From the NCBI GenBank assembly GCA_028565635.1, contig JAOXYB010020937.1:1-17383 (forward strand): 17,383 nt of DNA. The letters run 5' to 3'. The notes under the pieces were generated by a model. It was not told the origin of the DNA. It worked only from the letters and a program-made list of their open reading frames with translations, and searched no databases. Below, one piece after another: positions 1 to 10,021 of this stretch (position 1 is its first letter; every line of letters starts with the position of its first letter). The position numbers were made by a program, and so were the translations under genes. This DNA is from Phoronis ovalis. Lineage: Eukaryota > Phoronida > Phoronidae.

Positions 1-43
1 GTGTTACGCGCAACAAAAATTGTCAAAGATTCGTATCAACATT

Positions 44-63
44 TGACCTACTTCTCAAGGTCA
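44..63. promoter_or_regulatory. Everted AGGTCA half-sites, 8-nt spacer, repeated in every full unit
   Basis: TGACCT (44-49), an 8-nt spacer and AGGTCA (58-63) form an everted repeat of the nuclear-receptor half-site. The same arrangement recurs at 372-391, 706-725 and 1173-1192, with one spacer substitution in the last. The pair is flanked by ACATT on the left and AATGT on the right, so the segment could also fold into a bulged hairpin. Binding by a nuclear receptor is only a possibility; the match may be incidental to the repeat sequence. Confidence 0.4.
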
Positions 64-984
64 TTTTGAAATGTCACTTGGCCTAATACGCCCACGAACC
101 CATGGCCTTTGTGAATCCACCTTCAAATCGTCCAGTCATCGCTTCGTCTTTCCCGAAATGGGCGCAACATAACGTGCACTATCTGAAAAAAACATGGCCG
201 CCAGTCGGCCATCTTGAAAGTGATCCACATGGAAATTACAGACGATCTGCATTTGGACCTGTATTTACACTGTACCAAACATAAATTTGATCAGATAAAA
301 ACTGAAGCAGTTACTGCGCGACAAAGAAAATGTTACGCGCAACAAAAATTGTCAAGATTCGTGTCAACATTTGACCTACTTCTCAAGGTCATTTTGAAAT
401 GTCACCTGGCCTAATACGGCATGCCCACCAACCCATGGCCAACGTGAATCCACCTTCAAATCGTCCAGTCATCGCTTCGTCTTTCCCGAAATGGGCGCAA
501 CATAACGTGCACTATCGGAAAAAAACATGGCTGCCAGTTGGCCATCTTGAAAGTGATCCACATGGAAATTACAGACGATCTGCATTTTGACCTGTATTTA
601 TCCTGTTCCAAATATAAAGCTGATCGGATAAAAACTGAAGCAGTTATTGTGCGACAAAGAAAATGTTACGCGCAACAAAAATTGTCAAAGATTCGTGTCA
701 ACATTTGACCTACTTCTCAAGGTCATTTTGAAATGTCACCTGGCCTAATACGCCCACCAACCCATGGCCAACGTGAATCCACCTTCGAATCGTCCAGTCA
801 TCGCTTCGTCTTTCCCAAAATGGGCGCAACGTAACGTACACTCTCGGGTACAAACATGGCTGCCAGTCGGCCATGTTGGAAGTAATCGGGGTCAAACTTT
901 TATCCTTTGTGTACTTTGACCAGTATTTACCCTGTACCAAATATGAAGATGATCCGACAAAAACAAAAGCTACTATTGCGAGCT

Positions 985-1130
985 AACATCTCGGGAACAA
1001 ACAGTCGGCCATCTTGAAAGTGATCCACATCGAAATTACAGATGATCTGCATTTTAACCTGTATTTATCCTGTACCAAATATAAAGCTGATCGGATAAAA
1101 ACTAAAGCAGTTATTGCGCGACAAAGAAGG
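985..1130. repeat. Partial (3'-half) unit inside the 330 bp array
   Basis: After the third unit ends, the sequence resumes at the CTCGGGAACAAACA subunit. It continues through the TGATCCACAT, GATCTGCATTTT and TGATCGGATAAAAAC blocks up to the next unit start at 1131. The 5' half of the unit, including the half-site pair, is absent. The upstream neighbour (664-984) is also the most divergent copy past its midpoint, which fits unequal exchange between misaligned units. Confidence 0.75.
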
Positions 1131-1503
1131 TGTAACGTGCAACAAAAATTGTCAAAGATTCGTGTCGACATTTGACCTACTTGTCAAGGTCATTTTGAAA
1201 TGTCACCTGGCCTAATACGCCCACCAACCCATGGCCTTCGTGAATCAACCTTCGAATTGTCAAGTCAATGCTTCGTCTTTCCCGAAATGGGTGCAACGTG
1301 AGGTGCACTCTCGGGAACAAACATGGCCACCAGTCGGCCATATTAGAAGTAATCGAGATCAAAAGTATAACCGACCTGCGCTTTGACCTGTATTTAGCCT
1401 GTGCCGAATATGAAACCGATCGGGTAAACTCTGAAGCTGTTATCGCGAGACAAAGAAAGTGTTACATACAACGACGACAATGACAACTCATACACTACGA
1501 CTA

Positions 1504-1535
1504 TATGCCCATCCACCACTATGTGGATGGGCATA
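1504..1535. repeat. Perfect 13-bp hairpin at the array edge
   Basis: TATGCCCATCCAC at 1504-1516 is exactly complementary to GTGGATGGGCATA at 1523-1535, around the 6-nt loop CACTAT. It lies just after the last array unit fades, next to a GACGACAATGAC-like stretch. A similar GACGATGACGACAATG stretch ends the second repeat cluster near 13010. The hairpin may mark the terminus of the repeat element. Confidence 0.75.
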
Positions 1536-1639
1536 AAAATTGACTATGATTAAGCCCAGACGTTAGGCAAGTTCCTGCAATCTGGTGCATTCTTGGACTC
1601 TTTATTACTATGAAACATTCATAAAATTTTCAGAGGGGC

Positions 1640-1820
1640 TTGCCCTCATACCCCCTAGTTGTGCTCGAGCCCTGTGGGCCCTCATATCAATGCCCCTTAC
1701 TCAAATTTCTGGAAGTGGGGGTCATAATATTTTGTGCATTATCTACGGGGGGGGGGGTGCAATTTTTTGTGCAACTCCTGGAGGGGAGGTTGAATTATTT
1801 TGTGCGCCATCTTTTTGAAA
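1640..1820. repeat. G-rich, minisatellite-like patch
   Basis: The word TTTTGTGC recurs three times at roughly 35-50 bp spacing. The copies are separated by G-rich stretches that include an uninterrupted run of 11 G (about 1747-1757) and GGAGGGGAGG. Two overlapping ORFs here (1585-1818 and 1640-1849) are by-products of this composition and resemble no known protein. It is probably a decayed minisatellite or transposon fragment. Confidence 0.45.
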
Positions 1821-1889
1821 TGCACCAACCCGCCTTTGGTAATTTCTAACCAGTACATGAACACCACCTAGGACTATTATATGTTATAA

Positions 1890-2150
1890 CCTTCCCACCT
1901 ATGGGTTTCACAAATGCACCTTCAAATTGTCTAGGCAATGTCTTGTCTTTGTGGTTATAAATCCAACACGATGTCCCATCAGTCTCAGGAACAAACAGTC
2001 ACCAGTTGGCCAAATTGACCAAGTGATCTTGGTCAAAATCAAATTTGATTTGTATTAGACCTATATTTAGGATGTGTCAAATATGAAGCTGATCTGATAA
2101 GAATTATAGCAGCTGCTGTTATTGCGAGATCATAAAGGAAAGCGATGACA
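1890..2150. repeat. Strongly diverged copy of the array unit
   Basis: The blocks of the 330 bp unit reappear in the same order but heavily mutated: CCTATGGGTTTCACAAATG (for CCATGGCCTTCGTGAATC), CACCTTCAAATTGTC, TGTCTTGTCTTTG, AGGAACAAACAGTC, CCAGTTGGCC, AAGTGATCTTGGTCAAA and GAAGCTGATCTGATAAG. This looks like an older copy of the same family, separated from the array by about 400 bp. Confidence 0.7.
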
Positions 2151-2223
2151 ACAAAATGATTCGGACCCAAAATAAAGTAATAAAAGACAGTATAATTGTA
2201 CATTTTCGTTTGACTTTTTGTAG

Positions 2224-2378
2224 GTTTAACGATTGGCATATTCACAACTCTTATCATATGCTATGTAGCCCTAGCAGTATTCATCTATAAACCAAGGACT
2301 GTTACAAACAATGACATCAGTGGTAACTTTACAGGACAAAATTATGGATTAATGGAAAGTACAGCTGAACCTATTTGA
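2224..2378 (+). CDS. Terminal exon of an unidentified membrane protein
   Basis: A pyrimidine-rich tract ending TTTTTGTAG is followed at 2224 by an open frame of 50 codons ending in TGA (2376-2378). The exon enters in phase 1: GT at 2224-2225 completes a codon begun upstream. Residues 1-21, LTIGIFTTLIICYVALAVFI plus Y, form one hydrophobic transmembrane helix. A basic KPRT stop-transfer patch and a 26-residue polar tail ending STAEPI follow. The tail contains NYGLM, which fits a YxxPhi sorting signal, and E-P-I resembles a class III PDZ ligand; both are weak guesses. The protein would be a single-pass type I protein or the last helix of a multi-pass one. I do not recognise the family. Upstream exons are not visible in 1-2223, so they lie left of the window. 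An AATAAA follows 82 bp after the stop. Confidence 0.72.
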
Positions 2379-2460
2379 AAAACTCAGAAAAAAGCTTCAG
2401 TCAAGACATAGTGGAGATGTGATTGCTGTAAATAACAGAAATAATACTGTAACTATATAC

Positions 2461-2466
2461 AATAAA
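2461..2466 (+). terminator. Poly(A) signal for the plus-strand gene
   Basis: AATAAA lies 82 bp downstream of the TGA at 2376-2378, giving a short 3' UTR with cleavage expected near 2480. A second AATAAA occurs in CTAAATAAATAATG near 2545. Use of either is inferred from position only. Confidence 0.55.
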
Positions 2467-2480
2467 GTCATTAATAATAC

Positions 2481-2950
2481 ATACTGTGAAATTGGCTTGA
2501 AGCAAACCTGAGCAACTGTTTTGATCTGGTTAACAAGTTATTCTAAATAAATAATGAAATTAAAAGAGTTGATGTCACAATAGCATGAAAAATATATGGC
2601 TTAACAGTGTGCTCCATCTTTTCAAGAATGCAAGAGCTACATGTACTCCAGACAAGTGAACACAAGCAAATTACCAAAGACTGATCAAGGGACGAAATCT
2701 GTACAACTGCATGCCTGATTGCCAGAGGCTCGATGTTTTTTTCATTCTGTATGAGTTAGATTACCATCAGATGGAGATGCTACATTAGTACTGGTTGCTC
2801 TTTTATGGCGCCTCTGGATGAAGCTGATGAATTGTAGAGGACTCTCCCTGTGTCTAGTTGATGGGCCAGTTGCTGAATGCTGTGCTTAGTAATATGTATC
2901 TGTTGATTTATTATAATAGATCACATTAGTACCTTAAAACTGGGTGTCAT
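2481..2950. other. Intergenic or extended 3' UTR, no gene seen
   Basis: AT-rich sequence with stop codons in all frames. It may belong to a longer 3' UTR of the plus-strand gene if the signal at 2461 is bypassed. I see no repeat or RNA structure here. Confidence 0.5.
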
Positions 2951-2959
2951 TTATATATA

Positions 2960-3184
2960 TCGAGAATTGCTCTCCTACCAGCCGTGGTTAGATGGAGACA
3001 TCAGCAAGTCAACACCCTCAAGCCTCCTAACCGCACAGTAACACATTCACCGCACCCTCATGCAACATACTCTGTGTGGCCGAAACAGGATTCGATCCCA
3101 AGCCAAGCAGATCAAGCTGGCTTAAAGTACACCCCTACACGAGGCTTGTTGACATTACATGTGAATATAGTACTGGCATACTAA
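2960..3184. repeat. Possible SINE-like, tRNA-related segment
   Basis: A locally GC-richer block stands out from the AT-rich flanks. On the plus strand GTGGTTAGATGG (near 2985) resembles a pol III A box. AGGATTCGATCCC (near 3088) resembles a T-loop/B box, and its complement GGGATCGAATCC fits B-box consensus even better. The spacing between the two boxes (about 100 bp) is longer than in a tRNA, and there is no clear poly(A) tail or target duplication. The 66-codon ORF here (2984-3184) has no recognisable protein character. Confidence 0.3.
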
Positions 3185-6100
3185 TACATATTTTCCCATT
3201 TTTTTGGGGTATGGTATATTACTTGCGGCTGTTTTATAATGTCAACTTATAGAGTATTTTCTAGTAAAAGCAATAAAAATTCCAGAGATAACAATTTTTA
3301 AACATCTAAATATGATTGGGTATACATGATGTAGGTTTGGTACTAAAACGATTTTCTCAAAATCAGTATGGTCAAGACAGTACATGTACTGCAAAATTAA
3401 CTGATAGCATATTAGAGAGGATGCACGTTCACATCATTGTGATAATAGTTCTGGGAATTGCTTGGAATTTATGAAACACATATCCAACTTACTGTTGAAT
3501 ATGACTAAAATTTTTGCTGATCAATTTATAAATTTTAAGAAAACTCAGAAATTCAAAAAATTATGAAGCACCAAATTTAAATTTAATGAGCAAAAATCTA
3601 ATCTGTTTTAAGTAGTAAGTGTATTTTAAGCCGACAGTCCAGAATACTTAATCCAGTTAATATGGTTTAATACTATTCCAGTGCACATTCCCCATGAGCA
3701 TTTGTGGCTTAATTAATTTAATGCTTGATTATTTACATCTTGGACAGACAAAATATTACAAAGAAAATGAAACGATGGCTTCTGATATTTTAAATAAACA
3801 AGACTTTTTTAGATATTGCACACAGTGTTTTATTAACAAGATATAATATAACATTTGAGCTACAAATTAGATAGACAAACCCTGTACAGAGATAGAACAG
3901 TAACATGAATGTTGTACACCTAAACAAAGGTCAATTTACAAGAGAGCTAATATATATGTTAAAGTACCTATACATTTTAATCAGTTTAATGATAGTAACT
4001 GACCACATTTTTCAAAGCTGTTTGATTCTAAGAAATTATTACACTTATAGACAGCTCAATGACCATTCTTGCAATGAAAAGTGTACAGAAGAAACTATAA
4101 ATAGTGAAACTAAATTTTTGCAAAATGTTTCAACTTTTATACAGTTTATAAAGTGACACAATCTTAGCAAAGATTAATGGAATAATTCAGCCATCTCTCG
4201 ATATATAGATGATAACGAAATTACTCCATTAAAAATTGATGGTAAGATAGGAAATTAATTAAAAAGATTACTACAGAGTACTTGTTGCTTATTCCTGAAT
4301 TTTTAAAAACTTTAATCAACATAATTCTATTTTATAAATAATGTATGTATATTTATGTTAGCTATATTTGCCTAGCCAGTGTAAGATTAAAACAACATCT
4401 AATATTTTAGATCACAAAATTATGGCAATTGGGAATATGTTTTTGACTGACCAAGCTGTTTTCCCATGCAAGTAAACTGAAACATGTTGCTACAAAATTG
4501 TAGGAAACATGCAGCTTGGCTGCCATTTTATCAGCCATGTGTTAATGGTCATAAAAAATGTCAGCTTTTATCATTTATGATCATTACATTGAACCTTTGT
4601 CTTTGGTTTGTGCCTTCACTTTCATACAGCAAATGGTTGGTATAAATGATGCCAAAAATGGGTATAACTGCAAAGTTCAGCAGCAGATTAAAGGGCCATA
4701 AGGAAGGCAAACCATCATGGGTAAGAACATTTTTTTTGCTTATAATCACAATTCAGATTGGAAAAAACCCATTTCGTTGACCACGGACAATCAAAAAACA
4801 GTTCACAACTGATTATTTAAAAAAAATTCTGGCAATTCACAGCCAGATTTTTGGTCATTCATGTATCACCAAAATGAACCTAACCCTACCCTTTCTTTAA
4901 GAGCATTCAGAACTTTGACAATAATATTTGTGAGCTGATTTTTTTCTGATCTCCATGTAACTAATTTAAAAGTGACACAACAAACTAAAAGAAAATACAA
5001 TGTACGACATGACAACAAAACCACATGTCAATTCAACTTGTCATGTAAGTGAAATGTTCGATAGTTTAGACAGCCCTGGGTTAAAATTTGTTTTGACAAC
5101 AAAATCTAATACATATGCACATAGATGAATATAATCATAATAATGGTACCACAAAAATTATATGTACAAGCGTTTATAAATAGGTGACTAGAATCTGGTG
5201 AAACATTATCAGGTATTATGTACATCATGTTGAGTATAGTATATATAAGCACAGCATTATTATGTCTAAATAACATATTACTCATTTATAAAATACATTC
5301 ATTGTAGATGTTTTTAAGCCCAAATGCAGAGATGCACATCTTTCTAGCTTAATATTACAATTGTATGTAACATAATCACGTACTATTGGTGTAAATAGAT
5401 GATTATTGTATTTTCACATTTAAAAAATACACGCAACATTCTCTGAAAAACATTTTACTGACAATGTACTTCTAGAACAAGCTGTCTATGATTTGTCACT
5501 GACTGGTTATATATGTACATATAATATACAAAGTACAGCTTTTACCAAAATACCGAGTGTTATCTCCCATAATGTCAGCAACATGTAGCACAAGGACAAT
5601 TACACCCGATTCTCAGCTTTTTGAAATTTTAATTATCATTCAATCTAAGAACATACAAGTATACGAATAATATCAAAATGGTGAACTAACAAATGATGTA
5701 AAACAGTATTGCACATTTCATTTGCTGATGTCCAAACACGAAAGAAAATAGTTCACAAATGATCCAATAAATAATTATATATTAACACTGTATAATATTT
5801 ATTAAAAAAAATATGATATTGCACATAATTATTGTAGATAATGGGTATTATACAATCTATTAGCACTAGACTGGGAATTATTACAGCCTGCATCAATACA
5901 AACTTTGTTCTTTTGGTTACGGGATATCACAATTACATTCATTTCAGGAGGATCATACTATTTGCATGCACTTGAGGGCGCCACAGTCGGACCCTTTTGA
6001 TCCCAGCATCCTTTTGTTCTACACAATTCCTTGTTTTTAAAACCAGACTTTAAAAAGGCATTAAATAGTGAAAATTAAGGAAATACAAACATTAAAAAAC

Positions 6101-7297
6101 AATTGTTTATGTATTGATATCCTCACAAAAAATACAAAAAGGAGGGGTATTTCTTAGGTCAACGAAGATAATAATTTTTTGGGTTTGGCTCATTATGCAG
6201 AGAATAGTGAATGAATGAATGATGCGGGTGCACGGAGAACTACGTCATTATTCATTAACAAAAAATACAACATACCTGAAATGTTTGGATCTAGTAGTGG
6301 CTCAACCAAGTGCAAGCAAATGGTCTATTCAGTAAGTTATTTCAAATTCAAATATTTTGGAATTTTGAAATACATTTTGACAATAATATAGTATATCATC
6401 AGCTGTTTTTATACATTTTCTATGATTATTTGAATGTGACATATATTAAAAGCAACAGAATCAACAAAGTGTCACATTAATGCAATCCATAATAAATAAT
6501 TAAACTGTTTGCATAGGTTGATTAGCATGCAGTATGGGAATATGTAAATGTTTACTATCGATTTTAGTTTTACTCGGTATGTGTGATGCATTAATTTATA
6601 AATTAATCAGTTATTATGTGATACGATTTAATAATTTGTGATATTCTGTGATTATTGGCTTCTTGCCTCCAGATTCATTTACATTAGATAAATGACTTAT
6701 CTCATCCAGATATCACATTTATACTAAATAATATTAAACTAAGATTTTACATTAATTTTCTTAACACATCTTTTTTACATAAATGTACCTAACTGAAGAT
6801 GTCCAACAAACTTAAGCTGCTATCAATATTTTATACTTTGGAAAAAGTACAGAAAGAGATGGTTTAGGGATCTTTCCAGTTATTCTGTTGAAAGGGTATA
6901 AATTGTTATTTGTTGTTTCTCTTCAACATCAGTTCTATTAAATACAAGTTTCTTTTTCACAGGATTTTCAGAAATGTGAGACCTTGTATATTGTTCATTG
7001 GTATTTTTGGCATATCTATAGATTTGAAACTGGTGGATATGAAGGGATCAACCACCTTCTACAGTAATTTCAAATTTAAATTCCTGGATTAAATTAAAGG
7101 GGCTTCATAACTCTGGCCGAAATGTCAGTGTGGTTTTTGAAATGAACAAAATTTTGGTGATTTGCATACATACAAGATGTTCATGATTTTAGCATGCTAA
7201 CACCACTTTATTCTAACTGGATTCTGGCAATGGCTACAGTACATTTTTAAAGTTGGAAGTACCAAATAAAATTTTAAATCCCATAAGATGCTTAACA
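3185..7297. other. AT-rich intergenic region, no gene recognised
   Basis: About 4.1 kb with stops in every frame. The longest ORF (3905-4156, 83 codons, plus) has low-complexity, AT-driven composition and no splice, promoter or family signature. Small features only: an 8-bp inverted repeat CCAAGCTG/CAGCTTGG at 4451-4458 and 4512-4519; GTTATCTCCC at 5559-5568; an octamer-type ATTTGCAT at 5960-5967; and a short (GAAT)n stretch near 6210 that can pair imperfectly with CATTATTCATT near 6245. No RNA gene was seen. Confidence 0.6.
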
Positions 7298-7867
7298 TAC
7301 AGGGTGACACGAAATAAACAGAACACTTATGGACCACTGCCATTTCTTCAGTTCCATGTTAGTAGTAAAACAACTTATTATACTTTTCAAAAATAAACTC
7401 AATAACAAACTCAAAATGAAAACTATTGTTATTTTTATTTTATATCTTGTAATTGGTAGTCACAATAGATTGACACCATATTTTGTTTCAAAATTCTCTG
7501 TAAAAATCAAAATTAGGCCTGGGACAGTTAACATGTGTAACAACATCCAGTTTTGCTAAGAGAACAAGTTTGGTGTTGAAATAAATATTATGACTTAGCT
7601 TTGTTTTCAAAATGAAAAAGTTGCCTTACAATAATAAATTTTTTAGTAAATGATCCAAAAATATCCCATAATAGAAGAGTGTTTGTTCATTTTCCCTATA
7701 CTGTTTATCATAGGTATCAAAAAACAGTTGGTCAAACTGAATAAAAAAATTTTTATGGAACTGTAAACAAGTATTTTAGGTAGATTAGAAAATAAGCAGA
7801 TAGAAAAATGTAATAATTTTTTATGAAAAATGAGCCTGGTGTTCTGTTAATTTCGAGCCATCTTCTA
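7298..7867. mobile_element. Tc1/mariner-type MITE, ~566 bp, TA-flanked
   Basis: The left end CAGGGTGACACGAAATAAAC (7300-7319), running on to GAACAC at 7326, is mirrored by a right end at 7839-7865 that starts GTGTTCTGTTAATTTCG. The first 17 inner positions match with one mismatch; the outermost 10 are more eroded. TA dinucleotides lie at 7298-7299 and 7866-7867, as expected for the TA target duplication of the Tc1/mariner superfamily. A second inward pair, CAGTTCCAT (near 7350) and ATGGAACTG (near 7755), supports a once-symmetric element. The 76-codon ORF inside (7329-7559) shows no transposase catalytic pattern, so the element would be non-autonomous. Confidence 0.65.
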
Positions 7868-9755
7868 GATGAAGATAAGTTCTGAGAATGCGTACATTTA
7901 TAAGTGGCCAAAAGTACCATAAAGTGGCAAAATAAAATTTTGAAGATGTTCTAGTAAGAAGTCTTATTATAGACACCACATTTCAGAGGGTACCTTTAAT
8001 ACCACAATAGCCAAAAATACTTTCCCAGCATGCAATGAAAATGTTGTCATCTATACCATAAATCTACACGTGTCTCTGTTTTTACTATACAAATACTATT
8101 ATTCAGTTTAAAAAAATTGTAATTTGAAAGTTAGACTGCAATGATCATCCTCACAATTAAGTACACATATGTAAAAATAAACTTCTCCAGCATGCCAAAA
8201 GTTCTCATCCACCAGAAACAAGAAGTAGTTTTCTGTGAGTTCCAAAAAGCCACCAGCAGATGCAGAACATTAACATCAGCTCGAGACAATGGTACGTAGC
8301 TCTTGATATCATGCAGGGTTCAACTAACGATTAACTGAAGAGTGGCTGCATTCCTAGGCCCAACTGACATATTCACATCAGACGCAAAATTATACAGAGT
8401 GATTTAGTTTTCAAATTGACTTTTCGCATACACTAGTTGGTGTTGTAAAACGAACCCATAATCGATTCCACAAAGCACCAGTTTTGCCATGCATGAAAAT
8501 AGCTTTAGACTATTATAAATCATAATTATGGTGGGAAGGAAATTATACCTGAATTATTACAGGTTGATTACTTTTTATTTCGGAGATACCATTTTCAGTG
8601 CAGTGAATGGTATAAGGTCACATTAATTAAAACAAACTGTCAGAATTCCACATTGCTTCAGTGAAGACAGTGGATAGTCATATCGTGAAATCTGCAGTAT
8701 ATATTACATACTGTGTGGAAACTTAGTATTAAGCTGTAAGTTATGCATTATAACTGCAGAGGTGCAAGTTTGTAATTTAAACATATGAATTTAAGTATTT
8801 GTCTAGCCACCATATACATGATTATAAAAAATTAGGAAAACTATTAAACAGACCCCTGGTGCACAGTTACACAAAACTGCCCGTTTAATAGCTGCAGTTC
8901 TTTTTATTATTTATTATAATTATTAATTTTGCAAAATAATGTAAAATATGTGCACTTCTTTATCTCCATTCCAAAACATAAATTTGAGCAAAGAAACTGA
9001 ATTCTTACGCAAACACAAACAGCTTTATAACAAACAAATGTCAACATATCCATATTTACATTTATTAACTGTAAAAAAATTCTCAAATTTTTTTTGAAGA
9101 TTTTCAGAAAATAAATATAATTTATAACCTAATGTGAATAAAGCCAGGAGACCTCAGTTGTATTATTTTGCTACAGGTGTACTGGAGTTACTGATGAAAC
9201 TGGGTAGTTTCCGCAGTATTCTACTCTGTAAAAAATAAGAACATGCAATTTGTATAAAAACCATAACATGCTTTACATGTATATGTGGGTGAGAAAAAAT
9301 GACACATGCAATCAATTAGACATTTACTAACAGTGCTCTACGTTATATGTCAATATTGTAGACATGTTCCAATGTAATGAAAGACAGCGACAATTTCAGA
9401 GAACAAATTAATGGTTACACTAGTTACATACACTGTAATACCGTATTCTAAATTTCTGCCTCTGGGGGTAAAACTTGGGCAATGGAAAACAGAGATCGTC
9501 AATTTGGTTGATTAGTTGGTTAGCCCATATAATTTCACACTACAAAGATACCTAATAATGACAACTGTATACAGTATAAGCTTGTGAGTGTAAGGTAATT
9601 ATTTCAATCCAGTACTCACATCCATACAATCATATGGGCATGCTGCACAAGCTTGCCACTACTAACCCACCCAGTTATTAGAAAGTTTCTGACAGGAAAC
9701 ACAATTACGTGTAACAAAAAAAGTTGACTCATACTATGGCTAGCGAAATTAATTT
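7868..9755. other. AT-rich intergenic or 3' UTR sequence, no gene recognised
   Basis: Mostly AT-rich with scattered stops. The exception is a GC-richer island at about 8138-8420. There, a plus frame beginning MPKVLIHQKQEVVFC and a minus frame containing SYVPLSRADVNVLHLL are both open for roughly 40-64 codons. Neither has a recognised family, and the plus frame ends at a stop 5 bp after a possible GTACGT donor. This stretch could include a long 3' UTR of the RGS gene. Confidence 0.45.
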
Positions 9756-9758
9756 CTA

Positions 9759-10021
9759 TAAAAGGGAATGCATTCGTTAAGTTTTTGTGCCAAAAGCAAT
9801 AAATAATAAAAAAAGGATATATTTTTATCATCAAATTAATTCAAAAAGAAACATAAGTGTGACTTAATTCAATTTAGTCTCATGTGTGACAATCAGGAAC
9901 AAATGATACCTTTTTATGATGTGAGTACTATAGGACTTAATTGGCTGAGCAGCTGTGCGTTTTCAACACAAAAGGGGAATGCAATTGGGTACATTTTTGT
10001 GCCAAAAGCAACAAAATGAAT
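9759..10021. repeat. Pair of ~45 bp direct repeats, 212 bp apart
   Basis: TTTTTGTGCCAAAAGCAA occurs at 9782-9799 and again at 9994-10011. Each is preceded about 10 bp upstream by AAAGGGAATGCA or AAAGGGGAATGCA and followed by similar A/T-rich sequence. The intervening 200 bp are not obviously repeated. This is a local duplication or two fragments of one dispersed repeat. Confidence 0.65.

Larger units (their letters stand above)
1..1489. repeat. Tandem array of ~330 bp units, degenerate
   Basis: Units begin at the word TGTTACGCGCAAC or its variants at 2, 331, 664, 1131 and 1460, giving periods of 329, 333, 467 and 329 bp. The long third interval holds one unit plus a partial one (see 985-1130). 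Each unit contains, in order: a TGACCT/AGGTCA pair, ACCCATGGCC, a block reading TCGTCTTTCCCGAAATGGG, the core AACATGGCxGCCAGTCGGCC, and a TGATCxGATAAAA-like stretch. Copies look about 85-95% alike by eye. Several short ORFs (for example 102-284 and 399-590) are in-frame shadows of the same unit and are not genes. The array is visibly richer in GC than the rest of the window. It probably lies in an intron of the plus-strand gene ending at 2378; that placement is inference. Confidence 0.93.

Noticed and set aside
102-1483. A series of 60-76 codon ORFs on both strands
   Set aside because: They recur at the same position in each unit of the tandem array, so they are repeat shadows. Their peptides have no coding character.
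1-1489. CRISPR-like array
   Set aside because: Units are about 330 bp with similarity throughout rather than short repeats with unique spacers, and the DNA is eukaryotic.
3088-3100. tRNA gene
   Set aside because: A T-loop-like word is present, but no acceptor stem, anticodon arm or properly spaced A box can be drawn.
3905-4156. 83-codon plus-strand ORF with a hydrophobic segment
   Set aside because: AT-rich codon composition, no family match, and no splice or promoter context. Expected by chance in sequence this AT-rich.
7329-7559. Transposase fragment inside the MITE
   Set aside because: The 76-residue frame has no DDE/D spacing or helix-turn-helix pattern and is low-complexity AT-rich sequence.
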